Positions 38,977 through 48,000 are shown, counted from the stretch's first letter. The stretch: DNA of 64,000 nt from Rhizobium etli 8C-3 (GCF_001908375.1 NZ_CP017241.1:1925001-1989000); one strand, 5' to 3'. Notes: a model not told the origin generated them from the letters alone. Numbers and translations: made by a program.

Positions 38977-39399
38977 TTATCCAAGTGGCATTCGCTCGAA
39001 TTTCTGCAACGAGGAATCAATCGTGTCCCACCCAAGGCCGCGGATGGTGTATGTGACCGCCTGCGGGTTGAATTGGCCAGGATCGTCAAGGCTGGTCGCG
39101 GGCACCGCAATCAGTTCCGGCATTGCGACGAATGTTAAAAAGACAGGCGTTCCACAGGTCGGACAGAACGCGTGTAGCTTTTCGTTCCCACTGTCGCCCG
39201 CTACCCGCCAGGTCTTCGGTTCGCCGGTAATTGTCACATCGGCTCGCTGTGGAAAAGTCAAATAGGATCCATGCCCCGTGCCGCTTCGTTTCTGGCAATC
39301 GCGACATTGGCAGTGGTTCTCGAAGATGGGGTCGCTGCTCGTTTCATAGCGGATTGCGCCGCACGCGCATCCGCCGATATAGGTCTTGGTCAATATCAT
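38977..39399 (-). CDS. GFA family zinc protein
   Basis: A 140-residue GFA-family protein. Zinc ligands are visible as GGCACGAIRYE, CQCRDCQKRSGTGH and FCPTCGTPVF. The family is named for glutathione-dependent formaldehyde-activating enzyme, but most members have no proven activity. The start at 39399 (MILTKTYIGGC) is close to GGGAG; a TTG two codons further would have better spacing. It belongs to an apparent set on the minus strand: arsR, SRPBCC, GFA, GFA. Confidence 0.85.
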   Translation of the reverse strand: MILTKTYIGGCACGAIRYETSSDPIFENHCQCRDCQKRSGTGHGSYLTFPQRADVTITGEPKTWRVAGDSGNEKLHAFCPTCGTPVFLTFVAMPELIAVPATSLDDPGQFNPQAVTYTIRGLGWDTIDSSLQKFERMPLG

Positions 39400-39440
39400 T
39401 CTCCCGCTGGCAGAGTTTGTTGATTGGCACTGGGAAGGGA

Positions 39441-39905
39441 TCACGCGGATTTTGGCTTGGCGAAAAGGTCAATGCCGCGGCCGGTTTCCAGGAAGGATTT
39501 TAGGCTGGACAGGACAGCCGGCCAACCTTGGCGGATGCCTTTTTCCATCCCACTACCAGCTTCGAGTTCATCATGCGTGACGGTAAGCCGAACCATGTTG
39601 TCGTATTCATCGATCGCGAACGTGACCCGGCTGTAGCTTGCAGGGTCGGAGGCCCGCGAAGCATTCGCCCAGGTGATGACGAGACGGGTCGGCGGCAAGA
39701 TCTCAATGACCTTGCCAACGAGTTCGACAGTCCGCTCGTCGTTGGCACGAACGTGTTCCCATTTCGACCCCGGTTTCCAATCGGAAACGTTCTCGTGGCC
39801 CCAATAGCGCCTTGCGAGGTCCGGTTTGGTTATGGCCTCGAATACCTTTTCCGGGGTCGAAATAATATAAGTCACGTATACAAAGCTGGTCATCTCTGTG
39901 GTCAT
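39441..39905 (-). CDS. SRPBCC (AHSA1-like) domain protein
   Basis: A 154-residue START-like protein of the AHSA1/Aha1 C-terminal type. Typical signatures: YIISTPEKVFEAITKPDLARRYWG at the N-terminus is the hydrophobic-pocket start, then GSKWEH, ILPPTRLVITW and a C-terminal GWPAVLSSLKSFLETG. The start is the ATG at 39905 with GAAGGAGAG upstream. It begins two bases after the arsR stop, a tight pair known widely (ArsR plus SRPBCC). Ligand unknown. Confidence 0.9.
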   Translation of the reverse strand: MTTEMTSFVYVTYIISTPEKVFEAITKPDLARRYWGHENVSDWKPGSKWEHVRANDERTVELVGKVIEILPPTRLVITWANASRASDPASYSRVTFAIDEYDNMVRLTVTHDELEAGSGMEKGIRQGWPAVLSSLKSFLETGRGIDLFAKPKSA

Positions 39906-39907
39906 TG

Positions 39908-40231
39908 TCACTCTCCTTCGAGTTCCTTCTTCAGATCGTGCAACAGGCTGAGCCGCTGCTGTTCGAATTTCCGCACCCACCGTTCGTAGACCTCGTGGAG
40001 CGGTACGGGGTTGATGAAATGCAGCTTTTCGCGACCACGCCGAACCGTGCTCACTAGATTGGCTGCCTCCAATATTTCGAGGTGCTGCGTGACGGATTGC
40101 CGGGCCATATCAAGATTGTCGCAAAGCTGACTGAGCGTCTGCCCGTTCTTCTCACAAAGAAGGTCAAGCAGCTTTCTGCGAGTCGGGTCGCCCAGCGCTC
40201 TGAAAACCTTGTCGGCGTCCATCGGACTCAC
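39908..40231 (-). CDS. ArsR family transcriptional regulator
   Basis: A 107-residue winged-helix repressor: VFRALGDPTRRKLLDLLCE, recognition helix MARQSVTQHLEILEAANLV and wing RRGREKLHFINP. The arsenic-type cysteine motif (ELCVCDL) is missing, so it belongs to the SRPBCC-linked branch rather than the metal sensors. First gene of a set with SRPBCC and two GFA genes. A palindrome 20 bases upstream is a likely operator, indicating autoregulation. Confidence 0.9.
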   Translation of the reverse strand: MSPMDADKVFRALGDPTRRKLLDLLCEKNGQTLSQLCDNLDMARQSVTQHLEILEAANLVSTVRRGREKLHFINPVPLHEVYERWVRKFEQQRLSLLHDLKKELEGE

Positions 40232-40250
40232 TCAATGTGGAAAACATAAT

Positions 40251-40295
40251 ATGCAGGTAAATACCTGCATATAAAGAGCAGTTATTTACCTGCAT
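40251..40295. promoter_or_regulatory. Palindromic operator upstream of arsR
   Basis: ATGCAGGTAAATACCTGCAT (40251-40270) has perfect eight-base arms around AAAT. The half TATTTACCTGCAT recurs at 40283-40295. Their place just before the arsR start suggests ArsR binding and autoregulation. Confidence 0.65.
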
Positions 40296-40547
40296 GTCAA
40301 GTGCCGACGGTCGAAGGTGATCGAGCCGCGAGCGGGCAGGGCAACACCTGAAGGCTTGAGTGCATTATGGGGCGCAGATCTGCGGTGGTTACTGGTGTGA
40401 GTTCACGGCATCACCACGATCTTCGAACATGGAGTAATCGCGGCGCGACCGTTTCTGGCTTTTGGGCTGGTGAGGGTGGTTGCCCCCGATAGGATGGAAA
40501 AACGGGCTCTCGATTGGAACCGGGCCTAACATCGGATGGAGGCAACC

Positions 40548-41579
40548 ATGAACCAATATATTGGCCTTGATGTTTCATTGAAAGATACCGCAATTTCGAT
40601 CCGGGAAGACGGGAAGCGGATCTGGCGAGGGAAATGTCCTTCGGATCCCAAGCTTCTCGCACAGGTGATCCGCAAAAACGCCCCCCGCGCGCGGCGCGTC
40701 GTATTCGAAACGGGACCGCTGTCGACGTGGTTCTATCACGCGCTGACGAGCGAGGGGGTGCCGGCGATCTGCATTGAAGCACGGCATGCGCAAAAGGTAT
40801 TGAACGAGACGCTCAACAAAACCGATGCCAATGACGCGGATGGTTTAGCGCAACTCGCCGAAGCAGGCTTTTACAAAGCGGTTCGCGTCAAGTCGTTTGA
40901 CGCTATGATGACCCGCACATTGGTGGCTGCCCGGGAACAGCTCCTGAACATGCCAACGCAACTTGGCAATCAAATCCGCGGCCTGATGAAGACCTTCGGT
41001 CTGATCATCCCGAAAGGGAAGGGGCGAGTGTTTGATGGCGATGTGCGGAAGCTTTTGGATGGAAACACCGAGCTTGCGAAGATTATCTTGCCTCTTTTGG
41101 AGGCGTGGCACGATATCCGCAAGCGCGCAGCCGATCTTGGTCGCCAGTTGCTGATAGTGGCACGTGCGAGCCAAGCCACGAAGCTATTGATGACAATTCC
41201 GGGGATCGGCGCGGTCACAGCGGTGTCCTACGTTACGGCAATTGAAAATCCAGAAAACTTTCGAACGTCGCGCTCGGTTGGCGCCTGGCTTGGGCTAACA
41301 ACGCGGCGTTATCAGTCAGGCGAGGTCGACTATGACGGCCATATCTCGCGAAGGGGTGACAATCGTTTACGTGGGCTGCTTTATGAAGCGGCGACAGCGC
41401 TGCTGACGAGAACCAGTGCCAGGATCGAGAGCAGTCTCAAGAGTTGGGGACTTAAGCTGCGCGAGCGACTTGGCTTCAAGCGGGCCGCTGTGGCCGTCGC
41501 CCGGAAACTCGCGGTCATCATGCACAGCATGCTCAAGACGGGAGAAGTGTTCAACGCATCGGCTGGCGCGACCATATAG
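40548..41579 (+). CDS. IS110 family transposase
   Basis: A 343-residue DEDD/RuvC-like transposase with C-terminal Transposase_20 domain. N-terminal RuvC motifs: IGLDVSLKDTAISIRE and VFETGPLSTWFYHAL, then NKTDANDADGLAQLA; C-terminal serine region: LLMTIPGIGAVTAVSYVTAI and VGAWLGLTTRRYQSGE. Start ATG at 40548 with GGAGG spaced by five bases. All motifs are intact, so it could be active. IS110 enzymes are guided by a bridge RNA made from the element's own non-coding DNA. Confidence 0.93.
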   Translation: MNQYIGLDVSLKDTAISIREDGKRIWRGKCPSDPKLLAQVIRKNAPRARRVVFETGPLSTWFYHALTSEGVPAICIEARHAQKVLNETLNKTDANDADGLAQLAEAGFYKAVRVKSFDAMMTRTLVAAREQLLNMPTQLGNQIRGLMKTFGLIIPKGKGRVFDGDVRKLLDGNTELAKIILPLLEAWHDIRKRAADLGRQLLIVARASQATKLLMTIPGIGAVTAVSYVTAIENPENFRTSRSVGAWLGLTTRRYQSGEVDYDGHISRRGDNRLRGLLYEAATALLTRTSARIESSLKSWGLKLRERLGFKRAAVAVARKLAVIMHSMLKTGEVFNASAGATI

Positions 41580-41906
41580 GCGACGCTCAGCCTTCGTCCC
41601 TCAGCGCGCCATCTAACTTTGGGTGCTGAGCGTCCCTGCTGCGGACGTGGGTTGGATCATTCCGCTATCGCTGGCTGCAGCTCGTTGAGACTGCGTTTCG
41701 AACATCAGGAAGATCCCACCTGCGAAGACCATTGTGCGGCGACATTTGTCGACCGCGGAGACAACCCTGCTCCCAGCACTGGACAGCTCTGAAGGACCCG
41801 GCCGGTGAGGGCAGATCCATTCAATCAGTTCAGCCGTGTTGCCTCTCTCGCAAGCCGGCAAGGGCCATCGAATGCTCAAACCAGCTTGACGGATGGAATG
41901 CGATTA
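41580..41906 (+). ncRNA. Candidate bridge-RNA region of IS110 no. 1
   Basis: About 325 gene-free bases follow the transposase stop. Two bases after the stop, GACGCTCAGC (41582-41591) can pair perfectly with GCTGAGCGTC (41625-41634). In IS110-family elements the non-coding end encodes the bridge RNA; placement after the gene fits the IS1111 branch. RNA ends and guide loops cannot be set by eye. Confidence 0.4.
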
Positions 41907-42366
41907 GACAACCAGCGATGCTCGGAGCCGTCGATCTGCACCAGCTCACCATAAGCCTCGCGCCGCAATCGTGGCGATGGAAGCTGCGACGCTGCTGGCG
42001 CGATCGCCAGATACCGGCCGCCGTCATCCTATGCCGCAGCGTCTCGCGCGACACACACAATCCATCGCGTCCGGCAAGCTTCTCGGCCGCCAGCGTCGGC
42101 CCGAAATCCCAATAGCGCTCGCGAATGAGCGTCAAAGCATAATCGCGAAGCCCATCGTTGATCCGGTTGTTCGACGGCCGGCCGATCGCCTTGTGCCGGA
42201 TCGACGCCGCGCCACCCGTTCTGATCCGCTCCAGCAGCCGGCGCACCTGGCGCTCGCTCAGCGCCAGAACATGCGCCGCCGACATCAACGTCATTCGACC
42301 GTCGATGACTTTCGACAAAACCTCGATCCGCTGCAGGTCACGCTCGCTCATCGCAATCAGTCCCAT
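41907..42366 (-). pseudogene. ISNCY-A transposase, N-terminal fragment
   Basis: From ATG 42366 the first about 130 residues are the same as the complete ISNCY-A transposase at 55580-56953 (SERDLQRIEVLSKVIDGRM; RQVRRLLERIR). After residue about 130 (QQRRSFH) the frame shifts and the ISNCY reading continues in another frame up to 41909, where the IS110 element begins. So it is both frameshifted and truncated. Its own upstream DNA includes the ISNCY right end to 42448. Confidence 0.85.
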
Positions 42367-42441
42367 CGGCAATCTCCCACGTCATCAAACGCGGGGAGTG
42401 TGACATTCTTACTTTGTAGGAACAGGACACTTCAACTTTGG

Positions 42442-42455
42442 GGCTACACAACTGT
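42442..42455. repeat. Abutting ISNCY right and left ends
   Basis: The right end of the ISNCY-A fragment (minus strand TGTAGCC, 42448-42442) is followed after four bases by TGTCAAAGC (from 42453), the left end of the cargo-carrying element. The same head-to-tail arrangement occurs at 57035/57040. Both ends are flanked inward by repeated motifs of the kind AGTTAGAAACGCGACA or AAGTAAGAATGTCAC. Confidence 0.65.
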
Positions 42456-42519
42456 CAAAGCTGATTACAGGCGCGACGTTGTCAGCCAGTTAGAAACGCG
42501 ACACTGGCTCCGTCGATCA

Positions 42520-42567
42520 GCCCCCGATCCGACCGGCTGGGCCGGGTTGAAAGGGAGGAGCGGGGGC
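42520..42567 (+). repeat. GC-rich stem-loop inside ISNCY left end (locus 1)
   Basis: GCCCCCG (42520-42526) pairs with CGGGGGC (42561-42567). The same sub-terminal position in the other two ISNCY left ends also carries a GC-rich inverted repeat. Confidence 0.55.
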
Positions 42568-42646
42568 GGGTGATGACGCTCCCCTTCGGCCTTAGCTTTC
42601 TCAGTAGCAATTATTCCGTTGCCGGTTGATACTCGCTTGCACCTGC

Positions 42647-43414
42647 ATGGGGCGGGGTAGGGATCAAAGCGGCACGATGCTTCCGAAAATCCACCTGCAA
42701 GGTGACGTCGATGTTGCCGCGCTGTCACCGCTTCTTCGCGGCATGCTTCTTTCGGTTGCCTATGCTGACGGTGAGGGTGGCATAGGATTGACGGCGACCG
42801 GCGCCATGAACCGCAAGTTCGTGCATTGGGCCGCTGTGCACTTCCTCTGGCCAGGGTTCACAGCCGAAGACCTCTACAGCATGAATAAGGTGCTCAATGA
42901 AAGCGACATGCCGCCGCTTTGGGTCGTGCGCGACATGGCCCGTCATCTGAAGCTTCTTCGGCGACGAAAGGATGTGCTGCTGCCAACCAGACGCGGCAGG
43001 GAGTTTCTGGCAAAACCGCAAGCCTTCTTCGATCTGATCGCCACGGATTATCTCTATTCGTGTGTCCACGCCACCGAGCGGGAAGAGGAGGTCCGAGCGC
43101 GGTTACGCTGGTGGCGCATGTTGCTCAATCTTCTCAATATCAAGGGCAGAGAAGGTTGCACGCCAATGGACGTTATGAAGATCCTCTATCCAGGCTTGGC
43201 GCCTCTGTCGGACACCGAAATGACCATAGAAGCCTGGGAGTTGAAATCCGGTCTTCAGTATGGCGTCTTCCAACGCTTATGCTGGCTCGGCTTGCTCTAT
43301 GAGGCACGAGAGGGGCTCACTCTTCTCCAGGACGGATCCTTCCACAAGACGCCGCTTTGGCCAGCTTGCCTGCAGTTGGAATCTGATACGCAGAGCGACA
43401 TCGGCGTGCATTGA
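42647..43414 (+). CDS. Unknown protein carried by ISNCY element, copy 1
   Basis: 255 residues from ATG 42647 (an alternative ATG at 42677 starts LPKIHLQGDVD). Near-identical to the protein at 54806-55573. No signal peptide or membrane segment; rich in Trp, Arg and Leu with predicted helices. Conserved-looking blocks include GGIGLTATGAMNRKFVHW, MNKVLNESDMPPLWVVRD, LPTRRGREFLAKP and RARLRWWRMLLNLLNI. The spacing resembles winged-helix segments but I recognise no named family. It lies between an ISNCY left end and the 3' end of a convergent transposase gene, which makes it a passenger gene rather than a host gene. Confidence 0.7.
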   Translation: MGRGRDQSGTMLPKIHLQGDVDVAALSPLLRGMLLSVAYADGEGGIGLTATGAMNRKFVHWAAVHFLWPGFTAEDLYSMNKVLNESDMPPLWVVRDMARHLKLLRRRKDVLLPTRRGREFLAKPQAFFDLIATDYLYSCVHATEREEEVRARLRWWRMLLNLLNIKGREGCTPMDVMKILYPGLAPLSDTEMTIEAWELKSGLQYGVFQRLCWLGLLYEAREGLTLLQDGSFHKTPLWPACLQLESDTQSDIGVH

Positions 43415-43419
43415 TGATC

Positions 43420-43735
43420 TTTATTCCGCCGCTGGCTGCCTCATTTACGCTTTCTCCGCTGCCCAATCACCGCCGGACCATTCATGAAATCCGTCCTCCG
43501 CCGGGCTTGCGACCCCGCTTCAGGCGCCGGTTGCTCGGCTGCGATCGCTTCTTCGAAACGGGCCTGCTGGACCATCCCGGTCATAGGTCTGCAACAGCCG
43601 ATGGACCTGACTTCGACTGAGGTCGAGCAGTTCGGCTGCCTCGACGACGCTCAGGCGTTCGTCACGAATCTTCTGGATGACTTCGAGGCGATGCAATTCT
43701 TTCTGCAACATGGTGATCATAAAGACATGAGATGA
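43420..43735 (-). pseudogene. Chimeric ISNCY transposase remnant (B-type N-terminus joined to A-type C-terminus)
   Basis: The segment 43527-43720 (minus) encodes KELHRLEVIQKI and DLSRSQVHRLLQTYDRDG, the N-terminal helix-turn-helix of the ISNCY-B type (compare 58500-58620). Directly after it, 43420-43515 matches the last codons of ISNCY-A (compare 55583-55680). The middle, including the DDE core, is absent. The join suggests recombination between the two transposase genes or a deletion across adjacent elements. Confidence 0.75.
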
Positions 43736-43802
43736 CCTCGACTACGATGGCGTCACGAAACGAAAGTGGTGAATCTGTCCGACTTTTTAGAACATACGGT
43801 GA

Positions 43803-44220
43803 TCACGCTACGAGGATAGATGTTTCTCGCCGCAGTGGCCCGAGATCGGCGCTGTCCGTCGGGGTCCAGATGTAATCGCCGGTGAGACTGATATGCTGCC
43901 ACCCGAGCGGGGTGATGTGTTTGATCACGGCGGGCGGCGTGGCGATGCCTTCCCGGCTGAGCTCGGCGAAGGCCGGATCGAGATAGAGAGTGTTCCAATA
44001 GACGATGGCGTTAATGAGCAGGTTCAGCCGGATGCCCGGTAGAACTGGCTCTCGAAGGTCCTGTCGCGCAGTTCTCCGAGGCGGTTGAAGAACAGTGCTC
44101 TCGCAAGGGTGTTCTGAGCCTCGCTCTTGTTGAGACCGGCGGTCGCGTTCCTGCGAATTTCGGGGTTCTGCCACCACTGGGGCCTGATCGGCCCGAAGCT
44201 GATGAGGTGGAACGGCCCTT
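43803..44220 (-). pseudogene. Tn3-family transposase, C-terminal fragment with frameshift
   Basis: The 3' part encodes NLLINAIVYWNTLYLDPAF and ITPLGWQHISLTGDYIW, the classic Tn3 TnpA C-terminus, ending near 43803. Upstream, in another frame, [35 protein letters not shown] and [17 protein letters not shown] continue the family; one missing base near 44034 separates the frames. Most of the about 980-residue protein is gone, so this is a dead remnant. Confidence 0.85.
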
Positions 44221-44284
44221 CTCAAACGGCATCAAGTGCCTAACGTGGTCGTGTTGAAACGCCACAAAGAGGAAGGACCGCTCC

Positions 44285-44360
44285 ATGAAGAAGATGACCA
44301 CAGTCGGGCTCGATCTGGCCAAATCCGTTTTTCAGGTTCATGGCATAGCCGAGGAAGGAG
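44285..44360 (+). pseudogene. IS110-like transposase, first codons only
   Basis: MKKMTTVGLDLAKSVFQVHG is the typical N-terminus of another IS110-group transposase; similarity stops after about 25 residues and the open frame that continues to 44479 is not IS110-like. A scar of an old insertion. Confidence 0.7.
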
Positions 44361-44511
44361 TCGTGATCGTAGCTGTCAAGATCGATCTGCCCGGCTGTAG
44401 CGAGCGTTTCGCTGGGCGTGACTGGCCAGTCGTAGAGCAGGAACTCTGTCGCGCTCCTACCCTCTCTCTTGTTTGGTAATGCCCAAGCCGCCGGCAACGT
44501 GAAATCGGCGC

Positions 44512-44658
44512 TTAGCCCGCCGGCATTGCTAATAATGCGGAAGCAATCGCCAGAAGGCTCGCGGCTAGCGCAGCAAGACTGGGGATCACGACGGCAACTC
44601 CGGAAAGCCACGCCAGCCCTGCCACCCAATCGAACGGTCTGTCAGCAGACATTGTCAT
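44512..44658 (-). CDS. Small membrane protein at the end of the cbb3 operon
   Basis: A 48-codon gene starting [18 protein letters not shown] and ending LLAIASALLAMPAG. Almost all of it after residue 10 is hydrophobic, enough for one or two passes. Its ATG overlaps the ccoS stop as ATGA, matching the other coupled joints in this operon, and the ccoS end GAAGGGAACC provides a ribosome-site-like stretch. No known family recognised; it may be an assembly or stability factor of the oxidase by position alone. Confidence 0.6.
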   Translation of the reverse strand: MTMSADRPFDWVAGLAWLSGVAVVIPSLAALAASLLAIASALLAMPAG

Positions 44659-44909
44659 GTCAGGTTCCCTTCTTCCTGGCCCTTGGACAAACGATGTCGA
44701 TCAGACGTATGTTCCATGTCGTGGTGGTCCTCATCGCCTTTCCACGTCTTGTCGTGAAGGGGAGCGTCCGCGGCGTTGGTTGGCAGCACCCTTTCGGCAG
44801 CCCCGTCGAGATCGTCGTACTGGCCGGTACGCATCGACCATAGGAACGCCATGAGGCCCACGCTACCCATTCCCAAGGCGATCGGCACAAGCCAAACGAC
44901 ATTTTTCAT
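44655..44909 (-). CDS. ccoS: cbb3-type cytochrome oxidase assembly protein CcoS/FixS
   Basis: 84 residues with one membrane segment at 4-24 ([19 protein letters not shown]), the conserved [16 protein letters not shown] after it, and a charged, His-rich tail. CcoS is needed for heme b and copper loading of CcoN. The start overlaps the ccoI stop by four bases and its stop overlaps the next small gene, so it is translationally coupled on both sides. Confidence 0.92.
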   Translation of the reverse strand: MKNVVWLVPIALGMGSVGLMAFLWSMRTGQYDDLDGAAERVLPTNAADAPLHDKTWKGDEDHHDMEHTSDRHRLSKGQEEGNLT

Positions 44910-47164
44910 TGTGCACCCTCTTTGAGATAGAGCCTGCGTACAGTCTTAGAACGTGGGGACGAGGCCGTGGCGCGCGAAAGGCGCAAGGCATTGCCGACAA
45001 CGAGGATCGAAGACGTTGACATCGCAATCGCCGCCATGAGAGGCGTGACATGGCCTGTGACAGCGACAGGGACAATCAGAACATTGTAGGCGACGGCAAG
45101 AGCGAAGTTCTGTCGCGCCAGCCCCGCGGCGGCTCGCGCGACGCTCATCGCTTGCGGGACGGCCTCCAGGCTCTTGCCCAGGAACACGAGATCGGCAGCG
45201 TTCCTTCCGACGTCCGCGGCCGACGAAGGTGCCATCGAGACATGCGCAGCGGCAAGCGCCGGGGCATCGTTCAGCCCGTCGCCTACCATCAGGACGTGGC
45301 GTCCAGCCGCTGCCAACTCCGTCAGACGCTCGACCTTGTCTTCGGGAACGACGCCGTGGCGGTGTTCGGTGATGTTCAGCGCGGCGGCGACCTTGCCGAC
45401 CTCCGTGAGACGGTCGCCGGAAAGAACCTCGGTTGCCAGTCCGTGGGCTGCCAGCGTTTGCACTGCGGCCTTGGCACCGGGCCTCACCTCGTCGTCGATT
45501 GCGAACCAGCCGGCCGGCTGTCCGTCGCGCGAAAGCCACACGCCTGCTTGCGAGTTATCGAACGCGCCGCAGGAGACCCACTCCTTCCGTCCCAGCCTAT
45601 AGATCGTTCCGTCGATGCGGCCTTCGATTCCGTAGCCTGGAATCTCCCGAAAATCCTCGACTGCAACTTCGGCAGGCTGCAGCGCGGCGATAGCACGCGC
45701 TGCCGGATGCTTTGAAAGACCGGCCAGAGCTGTCGCGGCGGCCAGGTTCCGCGGCGCGACGGTGTGCTCGATCACGCGGACGACGCCGGTCGTGAGTGTC
45801 CCCGTCTTGTCGAAGACCACCGTGTCGGCCTCGGCGAGCCGCTCCAGCGCACTGCCGTCCTTGATGGTGATGCCGAGGTCGAACAACCGGCGAGCGGCCA
45901 TGACCTGGACCATCGGCACTGCCAGGCCCAGAGCACAGGGGCAGGTGATGATGAGGACCGAAATCGCCACTGTGATCGACCGATGCCAGTCGCCCGTCTG
46001 CAGCATCCAGGCGGCAAAGGCCGCCAGCGCGAGCAGGTGAACGACAGGGGAATAAAGTGCTGCCGCGCGATCGGCGATGCGGCGGTAGCGGGCACGGCCG
46101 TCCTCCACCGCCTCCATCAGCCTCACCATATCGGCAAGGAAGGAATCCTCTGCCCTCCTATCGGCCCGGACCGCCAGTGCGCCGTCGACGCTCATCGTCC
46201 CCGAAAGAACCATGCTTCCGGGGTGCGCACTTTCAGGCGCGGATTCGCCACTTACCACCGAAACGTCCAGATTCCCCGCACCCGAAACGACCGTTCCGTC
46301 GACGGGCATACGGTCGCCCGGCCCCACAAAGACGATGTCCCCCGGTTCGATCTTCGTCAATTCGCGGAACTCGCGGCTTCCGTCTGCTCCAATCACCATC
46401 GCGCCCCTCGGCAGCAAGCGGGCAAGTCCGGTGACGGCAGTCCGCGCCTTCTGCCGCATCGCATGATCCAGCGTGCGTCCTGCCAGGAGAAAGAAGATCA
46501 ACGACGTGACCGCGTCGAAATAGGCGTGCGGTCCTCTGGCAAAGGTGTCGTAGAGACTCAGTCCCAGCGCGAGCAGGATTCCCACGGAGATCGGAAGATC
46601 CATGCTGGCCGTCCGCTTCCTCACCGAATTCCATGCCGAAACGAAGAACACCCGTCCGGAATAAGCGACGGCGGGCACGGCGAGCAGCGCGGAGATCAGG
46701 TGGAAGGCGTTCCGCGTCCCGGCGTCGGCGCCCGACCAGATGGATACCGACAGGAGCATGATGTTCATGGCGGCGAAGCCCGCGACCGCCGTCGCCCGCA
46801 GGAGCCGGGACATTTCTGGATCGCGTCCACCATCGTCCGTCTCTGTAAGGCAGGCGTCGTATCCAAGGTCCCGCAATGCCTCGATCATCGGAGGCACATG
46901 GCTCCCGCTGCTCCACCTGACGGCGACGCGCCGGGAGGTCAGGTTCAATCGCGCCGCAATGACTCCGTCGAGGCGCTGTAGGGCGCCTTCGATCGCAGCA
47001 ATGCAGGCACCGCAACGCGCCTGCGGCACGGAGAGGTCCGTCTGGAACATACCATCGCCGAGGTCACGGCTCGCGAGCACGATCTCTCGTGCGGAGATCT
47101 CTCGGGCTTCCGGCTGCGGCGCCAGGAGCAACCCGGCTTCGGTTCCCATAGCACAGCAGCTCAT
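44906..47164 (-). CDS. ccoI: Copper-transporting P1B-type ATPase CcoI/FixI
   Basis: 752 residues; delivers copper for cbb3 oxidase maturation. N-terminal heavy-metal domain with C51-x2-C54 ([12 protein letters not shown]), membrane [11 protein letters not shown] (the CPC metal site), phosphorylation loop [17 protein letters not shown] (HP motif) and [10 protein letters not shown] hinge. The N-terminus has an additional CC pair (MSCCAMG). Start ATG 47164 overlaps the stop of the DUF2189 gene (ATGA) and has GAGGAAC upstream. A longer frame has no family similarity. Confidence 0.95.
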   Translation of the reverse strand: MSCCAMGTEAGLLLAPQPEAREISAREIVLASRDLGDGMFQTDLSVPQARCGACIAAIEGALQRLDGVIAARLNLTSRRVAVRWSSGSHVPPMIEALRDLGYDACLTETDDGGRDPEMSRLLRATAVAGFAAMNIMLLSVSIWSGADAGTRNAFHLISALLAVPAVAYSGRVFFVSAWNSVRKRTASMDLPISVGILLALGLSLYDTFARGPHAYFDAVTSLIFFLLAGRTLDHAMRQKARTAVTGLARLLPRGAMVIGADGSREFRELTKIEPGDIVFVGPGDRMPVDGTVVSGAGNLDVSVVSGESAPESAHPGSMVLSGTMSVDGALAVRADRRAEDSFLADMVRLMEAVEDGRARYRRIADRAAALYSPVVHLLALAAFAAWMLQTGDWHRSITVAISVLIITCPCALGLAVPMVQVMAARRLFDLGITIKDGSALERLAEADTVVFDKTGTLTTGVVRVIEHTVAPRNLAAATALAGLSKHPAARAIAALQPAEVAVEDFREIPGYGIEGRIDGTIYRLGRKEWVSCGAFDNSQAGVWLSRDGQPAGWFAIDDEVRPGAKAAVQTLAAHGLATEVLSGDRLTEVGKVAAALNITEHRHGVVPEDKVERLTELAAAGRHVLMVGDGLNDAPALAAAHVSMAPSSAADVGRNAADLVFLGKSLEAVPQAMSVARAAAGLARQNFALAVAYNVLIVPVAVTGHVTPLMAAIAMSTSSILVVGNALRLSRATASSPRSKTVRRLYLKEGAQ

Positions 47165-47988
47165 TGTCGCGGTTCCTCGGGACGAGCCATTGCCCTGTAG
47201 GCATGCCAAGTGGCGTGGCCCAGCAACGGAAAGATGACGATCATTCCAACGAGGCCCGTAGCAACGCAGACTCCAAAGAGCACGAGCAGCATCGCCCCCC
47301 AGGCGACCATCGGCGTGAGGTTGTTCCACACCAGCTTCATGCTCGAGCCCATGGCGGTCAGCGCATCGACACGCTGATCAAGCAGCATCGGCACCGAAAA
47401 GACGCTGACAGCAAAGGCAAAGGCCGCAAACAGGCCGCCAATTGCCGTCCCGACGACCAGCATCGTCCAGCCGTAGGCCGTACCGAAGAGCATGCCGGCG
47501 ATGTGATCAAGGCCGGGGAATGCTGCCACCCCGAAAAACAGGGCGTAGAGGAGCACGGCGGCCCGCATCCACAACAGCACCAGCATAAAGAGCAGCAGAC
47601 CGGCGAAGGTCACCTGCGCGCCGGCACGGGGACGCACGAAGAGCATGGAGCCAAAGCCGACCTGTGTGCCTTCTTCGATCGACCGGCTCTTCTCGTAGAG
47701 GCCGATCGCCAGGAACGGCGCAACGATCATGAAGGCGGCCAGGGCCGGAAACAGGATATAGTCGAGCCCGAAGGCGACGAGCATCCAGACGAACGCGACG
47801 GATAGAAGGAAGACGCCGATTCCGTATGCCATGCTCGAAGCCGGCCGCGTCCAGAAGTCCCGCCAGCCCGCTGAGAGCCAGCGGAACCCCTCAAAGACCG
47901 GCAGCCCTCGCTGAAGGCGCGGGTCCCGCGTTTCTCCGATGCCCGACGTCTCGCTAAGCAGCCAGTATGACTTGTCGGTCTCGCCCAT
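47161..47988 (-). CDS. DUF2189 membrane protein in the cbb3 operon
   Basis: A 275-residue polytopic membrane protein with about six hydrophobic segments, of the DUF2189 family; function unproven. Typical start of the domain: [19 protein letters not shown], then [15 protein letters not shown]. It occupies the place where ccoG and ccoH normally stand, between ccoP and ccoI. Its TGA overlaps the ccoI start. Whether it takes part in oxidase biogenesis is only suggested by the coupling. Confidence 0.85.
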   Translation of the reverse strand: MGETDKSYWLLSETSGIGETRDPRLQRGLPVFEGFRWLSAGWRDFWTRPASSMAYGIGVFLLSVAFVWMLVAFGLDYILFPALAAFMIVAPFLAIGLYEKSRSIEEGTQVGFGSMLFVRPRAGAQVTFAGLLLFMLVLLWMRAAVLLYALFFGVAAFPGLDHIAGMLFGTAYGWTMLVVGTAIGGLFAAFAFAVSVFSVPMLLDQRVDALTAMGSSMKLVWNNLTPMVAWGAMLLVLFGVCVATGLVGMIVIFPLLGHATWHAYRAMARPEEPRQ

Positions 47989-48000
47989 CTCTTGTCTCCC

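Larger units (their letters stand above)
40435..41906 (+). mobile_element. IS110-family element no. 1
   Basis: About 1.47 kb around the transposase at 40548-41579. Proposed sub-terminal inverted repeats are TAATCGC (40435-40441) and GCGATTA (41900-41906). The left flank ends in ISNCY-like sequence (CCACGATCTTCGAAC) and the right flank resumes the ISNCY-A transposase gene at about 41909, so the element appears to interrupt it. The left border is uncertain, since about 20 bases past the flank also match a stretch of ISNCY-B at 58205-58225. Non-coding 3' tail of about 320 bases. Confidence 0.6.

Noticed and set aside
45764..46981. 405-codon frame antisense to ccoI
   Set aside because: Low-complexity shadow with no recognisable motif; ccoI motifs are intact on the opposite strand.
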